Shown piece after piece: positions 7,799-12,189 of a stretch of 12,189 bases of DNA. This DNA comes from an uncultured Actinomycetes bacterium. GTDB taxonomy: Bacteria > Actinomycetota > Actinomycetes > Nanopelagicales > Nanopelagicaceae. Under the pieces are notes generated by a model that was not told the origin of the DNA, did no database searches, and saw only the letters and a program-made list of their open reading frames with translations. Each line of letters opens with the position of its first letter. Position 1 is the first letter of the stretch. A program made the translations under genes and the position numbers. The stretch covers positions 1 through 12,189 of the forward strand of contig CAIXVA010000037.1 in assembly GCA_903922745.1 (NCBI GenBank), written 5' to 3'.

Positions 7799-8598
7799 TG
7801 ACACAGCTTGATCAGGTAATGGCAAAGGTGCGCCAAGAAAATCGCGCAGCGTTAATTGCATATATTCCAGCTGGCTTTCCTTCACAATCTGGATGTGCCA
7901 AAGCAATCCAGGCGTTGGCTGACGCAGGTGTGGATGCAATTGAAATCGGTTTTCCATATAGCGATCCAGTAATGGATGGGCCTGTAATCCAAGAAGCTGC
8001 CGACATATCTTTGAATGGTGGCACGAAAGCTGCAGATGTATTTGCCGCGCTGAAGGTTGCATCTAGCACCGGTGTCGCAGCGGTTGTTATGACTTATTGG
8101 AATCCAATAGCAAAGTACGGCGTTGAAAAATTTGCGCAATCGATTGCCGATAACGGAGGATCAGGTGTTATTACTCCTGATTTAACAATTGAAGAATCAG
8201 ATGCATGGATTGCAGCAACTGCGAAGACCGGCATCAATCCAATTTATGTTGTGGCACCTAGTACCAAGGATGAACGGCTAAAGAGTGTTACTGCAAAAAC
8301 AGGGGGATTTGTATATGCCGCTAGTTTGATGGGCGTCACAGGTGCTCGAAATTCCGTGTCTTCAGGTGCCAGTGATTTGGTTGCTCGTGTTCGCACCGTT
8401 ACCGACTTACCAATCTCAGTTGGACTAGGTGTATCAACGCGCGAACAAGCAAAATCACTAGCCGCATATGCTGATGGGGTAATTGTTGGTTCAGCTTTTA
8501 TCAAGTTATTGCTAGATGCTAAGACTGAACAAGAAGGATTAGATGCTATTTCTCACTTAGCTAAAGAATTAGCTTTAGGCGTACGTGAGGGACGATGA
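7798..8598 (+). CDS. trpA: Tryptophan synthase alpha chain
   Basis: TrpA cleaves indole-3-glycerol phosphate to indole and glyceraldehyde 3-phosphate and passes indole to TrpB. The 266 aa barrel shows Y-I-P-A-G-F-P at 22-28, catalytic E49 in I-E-I-G-F-P, and D60 in P-V-M-D-G-P; both fall at the same numbers as in E. coli TrpA. Later, V-I-V-G-S-A-F near residues 228-234 matches the phosphate-binding region. It starts one base inside the trpB stop and its own TGA overlaps the ATG of the next gene, a redox membrane protein, as ATGA. Confidence 0.97.
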   Translation: MTQLDQVMAKVRQENRAALIAYIPAGFPSQSGCAKAIQALADAGVDAIEIGFPYSDPVMDGPVIQEAADISLNGGTKAADVFAALKVASSTGVAAVVMTYWNPIAKYGVEKFAQSIADNGGSGVITPDLTIEESDAWIAATAKTGINPIYVVAPSTKDERLKSVTAKTGGFVYAASLMGVTGARNSVSSGASDLVARVRTVTDLPISVGLGVSTREQAKSLAAYADGVIVGSAFIKLLLDAKTEQEGLDAISHLAKELALGVREGR

Positions 8599-9083
8599 AG
8601 GAATTTAATACTCGATTCCAGTCCTATGTAACATTGATTGGACGCTTGCTGCTTGGCGGAGTTCTACTTGTTGCTGGAGGAATAAAAGTTGCAAAACCAA
8701 CTGATTCAGCAAATGCGGTTGCAGCTTATAAATTATTACCAACCAATGTCGCACACCTTTTTGGTTATGCGTTGCCATGGTTAGAAGTTGCCATCGCTCT
8801 TTTATTGATAATCGGAATCATGGTGCGCCCGGCAGCTATTGCCGGTGGGGTTATCATGCTGATTTTTATTGGAGCAATTGGCTCCGCATGGGCTCGTGGC
8901 CTACTACTGGACTGCGGATGCTTTGGTGGAGGAGGGGAAATCGACCCATCCTTGGCTTCACAGGTACATAGGACCTATTTCATAGAAATTATGCGCGATT
9001 TAGGTTTGGCTCTAACCGCTCTTTATCTGTATTTTTTCCCATACGGAAAACTTTCCTTTGAAAAAGCAGCGGTAGAGGAGTAA
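8595..9083 (+). CDS. MauE/DoxX-family redox-associated membrane protein
   Basis: The 162 aa protein has four predicted membrane helices at about 12-31, 55-76, 79-98 and 132-148. Between helices 3 and 4 lies L-D-C-G-C-F-G with cysteines 107 and 109; with the N-terminus inside, this loop faces outward, where a dithiol could exchange with an exported thioredoxin. MauE is known from methylamine utilisation, where it helps disulfide formation in the dehydrogenase small subunit, and relatives occur widely in actinobacteria beside thioredoxin-like genes. Here it is followed two bases later by a DsbA-like gene. The start ATG at 8595 overlaps the trpA stop; GAGGGA at 8587-8592 is a plausible but tightly spaced ribosome site. 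A role as electron partner of the downstream protein is inference; no methylamine genes are present. Confidence 0.85.
   Translation: MKEFNTRFQSYVTLIGRLLLGGVLLVAGGIKVAKPTDSANAVAAYKLLPTNVAHLFGYALPWLEVAIALLLIIGIMVRPAAIAGGVIMLIFIGAIGSAWARGLLLDCGCFGGGGEIDPSLASQVHRTYFIEIMRDLGLALTALYLYFFPYGKLSFEKAAVEE
9075..9080 (+). promoter_or_regulatory. Ribosome binding site of the DsbA-like gene
   Basis: GAGGAG overlaps the end of the MauE-type gene and lies 5 bases before the ATG at 9086. It is one of the strongest Shine-Dalgarno sites in the window and fixes the start. Confidence 0.7.
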
Positions 9084-9085
9084 CA

Positions 9086-9793
9086 ATGGCAAAGCAACAG
9101 GTGAAAAGCGGCGACAACACAACACGTTGGATCGTTATTGCCATGGTTTTACTCGTCGTAGTGACAGGTGTTGTCTTCTCGCTGATGAGCCAAAGCAATA
9201 AGGAAAATGCTTCGCTTGCCGCCCTTGATGGCACAAAGTTGCAATCTGCAATTGTTTCCACTATCGACACTGCAAATGGTTCTGCGATCACTCTAAATGC
9301 TGGACTACCTAAGACAATTGATATTTGGGAAGATCCACAGTGCCCTGTGTGTAAGAACTTTGAAGATGCAAATGGCGGATACATCGATTCTTTGATTCGC
9401 GATAAGAAAGCAACTGTTCGCTTCCATGTACTTTCATTCTTGGGAGATGAATCTGTTCGCGCCGCAAACGCATCATTCTGTGCAGCCGACGAAGGCCAGT
9501 ATCTAGATTTCCACCACGCGTTATACGCCGTGCAATCTTCACTTGAAAATTCAGGTTTCTGGACAAATGACAAACTGGTTTCAATCGGCAAAAAAATTGG
9601 AATTAATTCAACCAAGTTTGCAAACTGTGTAACTAAGGGATCTAAGATTGATTTAGTTAAAACCAACTATGATTCGATGCCAAAATTTGGTGTCAAGGGA
9701 ACTCCAACAGTTTTCATCAATGGCAAATTGTGGGAACGTAAAAGCCCAGATTTCAATTTAGCTGAGTTTAAAGCCGCTGTAGAAGCAGCTTAA
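9086..9793 (+). CDS. Membrane-anchored DsbA-like thiol-disulfide oxidoreductase
   Basis: The 235 aa protein has a cytosolic basic N-terminus, one hydrophobic anchor at about 15-34, and an exported thioredoxin-fold domain (thioredoxin_4 / DsbA type). The active site is C86-P-V-C89 after W-E-D-P-Q, and the cis-proline loop is G-T-P-T-V-F with P207. Two more cysteines, C132 and C181, lie in the helical insert and may form a structural or shuttle disulfide, as seen in some DsbA relatives. F-x-x-x-N-G-x-x-W near 210-216 is also typical. It probably oxidises or isomerises cysteines in exported proteins, with the adjacent MauE-type protein as a candidate redox partner (inference). I see no lipobox, and the hydrophobic segment looks like an uncleaved anchor. 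lgt follows three bases after its stop. Confidence 0.9.
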   Translation: MAKQQVKSGDNTTRWIVIAMVLLVVVTGVVFSLMSQSNKENASLAALDGTKLQSAIVSTIDTANGSAITLNAGLPKTIDIWEDPQCPVCKNFEDANGGYIDSLIRDKKATVRFHVLSFLGDESVRAANASFCAADEGQYLDFHHALYAVQSSLENSGFWTNDKLVSIGKKIGINSTKFANCVTKGSKIDLVKTNYDSMPKFGVKGTPTVFINGKLWERKSPDFNLAEFKAAVEAA

Positions 9794-9796
9794 ATT

Positions 9797-10603
9797 GTGC
9801 TAGCCGCATTTCCAACGCCAACGCACTCGGCGTTGGAGATCGGCCCAATCACTATTCATTACTATGCCTTGTGCATCATCACTGGCATCGCAATAGCAAT
9901 TTGGTTAGGTGATAAAAGATTTCGCGCACAATCAAGTAATGGACAATCAGTAGTTTCTGAAGTTGCCATTACCGCAGTTCCTATCGGCATCGTTGGTGGA
10001 CGCATTTATCATGTGATTTCTTCACCATCTGCTTATTTTGGTTCAGGTGGACATCCGCTTGATGCTTTCAAAATTTGGCAGGGAGGACTTGGAATCTGGG
10101 GAGCTATTTCTTTAGGGCTATTAGGTGCGTATCTTCGATACCGAACATTGCAAAAGCGAATGGATCTGCCTTCTTTTGCGGTATTTGCTGACGCATTAGC
10201 TCCAGGAATTTTATTTGCTCAAGCGATAGGTCGTTTCGGAAATTGGTTTAACGGAGAATTGTTTGGACGCCCGCTAAATTCTTGGTGGGCACTTGATGTT
10301 CCATCAAAATATCGCCCATTTGGTTACAGCCAATTTGAATCATTTCACCCAACATTTTTATACGAGGCAATCTGGTGCGTTTTAGTTGCAACGGCACTTA
10401 TTCGATTCGGCAAGAAGCTAAAGGCAGGTCAAACTTTTGCAGCATATATATTTGCCTATTGCGTGGGTAGATTTTTCATCGAGCTAATACGGATTGATTC
10501 TGCCAACACAATCGCTGGATTGCGCGTAAATGTATGGGTGAGTGTGATCGTCGCCATTGGTTCGGCGCTCATTTTCACTCGAGCCTCAAGAAAGATCTTG
10601 TAG
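9797..10603 (+). CDS. lgt: Prolipoprotein diacylglyceryl transferase
   Basis: Lgt moves diacylglycerol from phosphatidylglycerol onto the lipobox cysteine of prolipoproteins, the first step of lipoprotein maturation, in the cytoplasmic membrane. The 268 aa protein has about seven hydrophobic segments and the signature G-R-F-G-N-W-F-N-G-E at 145-154, G-G-R-I-Y-H at 67-72, W-Q-G-G-L-G-I-W-G at 94-102, H-P-T-F-L-Y-E at 184-190, and G-R-F-F-I-E-L-I-R at 224-232. The W-x-G-G-L-G-I-W-G form is actinobacterial; Q95 occupies the place of the His of the E. coli H-G-G motif. The long acidic C-terminal tail of mycobacterial Lgt is missing. GTG at 9797 is chosen because F-P-T-P aligns with the N-terminus of actinobacterial homologues; a TTG at 9833 is the alternative. 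A strong RNA hairpin covers codons 4-15. Confidence 0.95.
   Translation: MLAAFPTPTHSALEIGPITIHYYALCIITGIAIAIWLGDKRFRAQSSNGQSVVSEVAITAVPIGIVGGRIYHVISSPSAYFGSGGHPLDAFKIWQGGLGIWGAISLGLLGAYLRYRTLQKRMDLPSFAVFADALAPGILFAQAIGRFGNWFNGELFGRPLNSWWALDVPSKYRPFGYSQFESFHPTFLYEAIWCVLVATALIRFGKKLKAGQTFAAYIFAYCVGRFFIELIRIDSANTIAGLRVNVWVSVIVAIGSALIFTRASRKIL
9808..9840 (+). other. Strong RNA hairpin within the first codons of lgt
   Basis: ATTTCCAACGCC (9808-9819) pairs with GGCGTTGGAGAT (9829-9840) around the 9-base loop AACGCACTC: 12 base pairs, one of them U-G. It is the longest near-perfect inverted repeat I found in the window, lying 11 bases after the GTG start of lgt. No T-run follows, so it is not a classical intrinsic terminator. 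Possible roles are RNA processing or stability, or reduced translation of lgt relative to the genes upstream (inference). Confidence 0.65.
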
Positions 10604-10611
10604 CTTTCGGG

Positions 10612-10623
10612 TAGGCTAATTTT
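10612..10623 (+). promoter_or_regulatory. Candidate leaderless promoter of the VIT-family gene
   Basis: TAGGCT fits the actinobacterial -10 pattern TANNNT and is followed by exactly six bases before the ATG at 10624. This is the geometry of leaderless transcripts in actinobacteria, which begin at the A of the start codon. No Shine-Dalgarno is visible ahead of this ATG, which agrees. No convincing -35 element is present. Confidence 0.5.
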
Positions 10624-11331
10624 ATGGCACTCGAAGAAGTTCATAAGCGCAACCAACAACACCGCACCCACCGAGCAGGTTGGCTACGAGCTGCCGTCCT
10701 TGGCGCAAACGATGGACTTGTTTCAACTGCATCTTTAATGATTGGTGTTGCAGCCGCCGGAAAAAATGATTTTCTAGTTACCGCAGGTATCGCGGGAATT
10801 ACCGCCGGAGCAATGTCGATGGCCGTTGGCGAATATGTTTCTGTTCGCTCACAAAATGATGTAGAAGAGTCAGATCGCTTATTAGAAATTGAACATCTTG
10901 CAGCAGACCCAGAAGGTGAGTTGCAAGAGCTACAACATATTTATATCAATCGTGGATTAACCCCCGAACTTGCGCTACAGGTTGCACTTGAAATGCATCG
11001 CAAGGATCCACTTGAAGCACATTTGCGCGATGAACTTGGTCAGCACCCACATACAAAGGCGCGACCTGTGCAAGCTGCTATCGCCTCTGCCATCTCATTT
11101 ACATTGGGTGGCTTGATTCCATTTGCTGGCGCTTTTGCTCCAACGTTAGGTGCCAAGGCGTGGAGCATTGTTGGTTTCACCATGGTGGGATTGCTATTGA
11201 CTGGAATTGTCAGCGCTCGAACATCAGGCTCAAAGGTTTTAGCTCCAACCATCCGAGTCATGATCGGTGGCTGCTTAGGCATGGCCATCACCGCTGGAAT
11301 TGGCCAAATCGCCAATATCTCTGGCATCTAA
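10624..11331 (+). CDS. VIT1/CCC1-family Fe2+/Mn2+ transporter
   Basis: This 235 aa membrane protein belongs to the VIT1/CCC1 family, which moves ferrous iron or manganese out of the cytosol (into vacuoles in plants and yeast; probably export in bacteria). The N-terminal H-R-A-G-W-L-R-A-A-V-L-G-A-N-D-G-L-V-S-T-A-S block (16-37) and G-A-M-S-M-A-V-G-E-Y-V-S-V-R-S-Q (62-77) are family hallmarks; D30, M64, M66 and E70 are of the kind that line the metal path. Helices lie at about 23-45, 52-74, 150-174, 181-199 and 207-230, with a soluble, acidic and His-containing segment at 76-145 that in relatives binds metal. The gene is 20 bases after lgt, lacks a ribosome site, and seems to have its own leaderless promoter, so it is probably not part of the his-trp transcript. 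Substrate is not certain. Confidence 0.93.
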   Translation: MALEEVHKRNQQHRTHRAGWLRAAVLGANDGLVSTASLMIGVAAAGKNDFLVTAGIAGITAGAMSMAVGEYVSVRSQNDVEESDRLLEIEHLAADPEGELQELQHIYINRGLTPELALQVALEMHRKDPLEAHLRDELGQHPHTKARPVQAAIASAISFTLGGLIPFAGAFAPTLGAKAWSIVGFTMVGLLLTGIVSARTSGSKVLAPTIRVMIGGCLGMAITAGIGQIANISGI

Positions 11332-11339
11332 TTAGCCAG
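11321..11339 (+). terminator. Weak hairpin at the end of the VIT gene (possible terminator)
   Basis: CTGGC and GCCAG form a perfect 5-bp stem with a 9-base loop that contains the TAA stop of the VIT-family gene. There is no T-run afterwards. It is the only hairpin at a place where a terminator is expected, but it is weak. Confidence 0.25.
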
Positions 11340-11367
11340 TCCTGAGGCTTCCCTTCTATCTACTTGT

Positions 11368-11376
11368 TGCTACCAT
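11368..11376 (+). promoter_or_regulatory. Candidate extended -10 promoter of gltB
   Basis: TGCTACCAT fits TGN-TANNNT, the extended -10 form that needs little -35 contact; the -35 position shows only a poor TTCCCT. Initiation would fall near 11383, giving a leader of about 64 bases before the gltB ATG. Confidence 0.35.
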
Positions 11377-11390
11377 TTCGCATTAAGTAA

Positions 11391-11400
11391 GGCCCGGGCC
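11391..11400. promoter_or_regulatory. Perfect GC palindrome in the gltB leader
   Basis: GGCCCGGGCC reads the same on both strands and is entirely G/C in an AT-leaning intergenic region. It would lie just downstream of the inferred gltB start of transcription, a suitable place for a repressor or other dimeric regulator. No regulator is identified. Confidence 0.3.
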
Positions 11401-11433
11401 AAGGATGTCCCTCAACACGTAGGACCATTCTGT

Positions 11434-11438
11434 AGGAG
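11434..11438 (+). promoter_or_regulatory. Ribosome binding site of gltB
   Basis: AGGAG lies 8 bases before the ATG at 11447, good spacing, and supports that start and a leadered transcript for gltB. Confidence 0.65.
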
Positions 11439-11446
11439 CTTCGCAC

Positions 11447-12189
11447 ATGGCACTTGCATCCAATTATCCACAAGCACAAGGGCTCTATAACCCTGCCCAC
11501 GAACATGATGCTTGCGGTGTTGCGATGGTTGCCACACTTAACAAAGTTGCAACGCACGAAATTGTTGCCAAAGCGCTAACGGCGCTTCGTAATATGGAAC
11601 ATCGTGGCGCATCGGGTGCTGAACCAGATAGCGGTGATGGCGCAGGAATCCTAATTCGCATTCCAGATGCTTACTTCCAAGCAGTAGTTGATTTCAAACT
11701 TCCAGCCGCCAATGCATATGCAACTGGTATCGCTTTTGTTGCGCAAGGGGCGGATGTAAAGGCCGATATTGCAAAGATTGCTGAAGAAGAAGGTTTAACA
11801 GTTCTTGGATGGCGCGAAGTTCCGATTAACTCCACATCATTGGGTAAGACAGCTTTATCTGTGATGCCAGATTTCCATCAGGTATTCGTAGCAGGCGCAC
11901 ATGGTGAAACAGGTATTGCCCTAGACCGCCTTGCATTTTGTCTGCGAAAGCGCGCTGAGCACGCACTTGATCTGTATTTTCCTTCATTGTCATCACAGAC
12001 CATTGTGTACAAGGGAATGCTCACAACGGGACAGCTAGAAGAGTTTTTCCCTGAACTTTCTGATGAGCGCGTTGTTTCACCTTTAGCTCTAGTTCACTCA
12101 CGTTTTTCCACAAATACTTTTCCTTCATGGCCACTTGCGCACCCGTATCGCTTTATTGCACACAACGGTGAAATCAATACTGTTAAGGG
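11447..12189 (+). CDS. gltB: Glutamate synthase large subunit, N-terminal part (partial)
   Basis: The frame is open to the window end, giving about 247 residues of a protein that is usually near 1500 aa. What is present is the class II (Ntn) glutaminase domain: H-E-H-D-A-C-G-V-A with C23 as the presumed nucleophile freed by removal of a short propeptide, [10 protein letters not shown] near 48-57, D-S-G-D-G-A-G-I-L, and [12 protein letters not shown] and H-N-G-E-I-N-T near the end. The enzyme makes two glutamates from glutamine and 2-oxoglutarate; the FMN and FeS domains lie beyond the window. Glutamate feeds HisC, and glutamine feeds HisH and TrpE-TrpG, so the neighbour fits nitrogen metabolism. 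The ATG at 11447 has AGGAG upstream. Confidence 0.96.
   Translation, partial: MALASNYPQAQGLYNPAHEHDACGVAMVATLNKVATHEIVAKALTALRNMEHRGASGAEPDSGDGAGILIRIPDAYFQAVVDFKLPAANAYATGIAFVAQGADVKADIAKIAEEEGLTVLGWREVPINSTSLGKTALSVMPDFHQVFVAGAHGETGIALDRLAFCLRKRAEHALDLYFPSLSSQTIVYKGMLTTGQLEEFFPELSDERVVSPLALVHSRFSTNTFPSWPLAHPYRFIAHNGEINTVK

Larger units (their letters stand above)
11332..11446. other. Intergenic region between the VIT-family gene and gltB
   Basis: This is the longest non-coding stretch of the window, 115 bases. It holds a candidate extended -10 for gltB, a perfect 10-base palindrome (GGCCCGGGCC), two copies of GTAGGA at 11419-11424 and 11432-11437 (the second being the ribosome site), and a 5-codon frame from an ATG at 11405 that is probably without meaning. 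I recognise no known riboswitch in it. Confidence 0.6.

Noticed and set aside
8989..9666. A 225-codon open frame on the - strand opposite the DsbA-like gene
   Set aside because: The + strand here encodes a complete protein with a C-P-V-C active site, cis-proline loop and ribosome site. The - frame has no recognisable domain and looks like a codon-bias shadow.
9794..9840. An intrinsic terminator after the DsbA-like gene
   Set aside because: The hairpin is strong but lies inside lgt and has no T-run after it, so I list it as a hairpin of unknown role rather than a terminator.
11332..11446. A glutamine riboswitch in the gltB leader
   Set aside because: I could not fit the region to a known glutamine-binding RNA fold; only a short palindrome and a weak 4-bp GTCC/GGAC pairing are present.
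1..12189. Mobile elements, CRISPR arrays, tRNA or rRNA genes, prophage or defence genes
   Set aside because: No transposase, terminal inverted repeats, regularly spaced long repeats, RNA-gene signatures or defence domains are visible; every long frame is explained by core metabolism, redox, lipoprotein or transport genes.

Overview
The window is a densely packed, one-directional stretch of an actinobacterial chromosome. Every gene I can support lies on the + strand. The sequence is AT-leaning by eye for an actinobacterium and has very short or negative intergenic distances. Its protein sequences are nevertheless typically actinobacterial: a PriA-type HisA, a single-domain HisB, the order his - trpE - trpC - trpB - trpA - lgt, and an actinobacterial-type Lgt. 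This combination fits a small, streamlined, low-GC aquatic actinobacterium (for example the freshwater acI / Nanopelagicales group). That taxonomic placement is inference from gene content and compactness; no marker gene here proves it.

Layout: positions 1-48 are the last codons of hisD. Positions 45-4173 hold hisC, hisB, hisH, priA (hisA), hisF and hisI. Positions 4191-8598 hold trpE, a 56-codon membrane-protein gene, trpC, trpB and trpA. Positions 8595-9793 hold a thiol-redox pair, a MauE/DoxX-type membrane protein and a membrane-anchored DsbA-like thioredoxin. Positions 9797-10603 encode Lgt, the prolipoprotein diacylglyceryl transferase. A VIT/CCC1-family metal transporter follows at 10624-11331, probably from its own leaderless promoter. 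After a 115-base intergenic region, gltB (glutamate synthase large subunit) begins at 11447 and runs off the end.

How the genes work together: hisB, hisC, hisD, hisF, hisH, priA and hisI supply most of the histidine pathway (hisG and hisE are not here). The trp genes supply anthranilate synthase component I, IGP synthase and tryptophan synthase (trpG and trpD are not here). No trpF is present. The PriA-type isomerase, bifunctional in actinobacteria, can supply that step and so couples the two pathways. Stop-start overlaps (ATGA, GTGA, TAATG) join most genes from hisD to mauE, which suggests a single translationally coupled transcript.

The most interesting details are a miniaturised trp-associated membrane protein between trpE and trpC, a strong 12-bp RNA hairpin inside the first codons of lgt, a MauE-DsbA redox pair inserted between trpA and lgt, and a 17-nt-spaced repeat with a 6-codon mini-ORF at the trpE start. 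I saw no mobile elements, CRISPR arrays, tRNAs or rRNAs, and nothing that amounts to a wholly new system.
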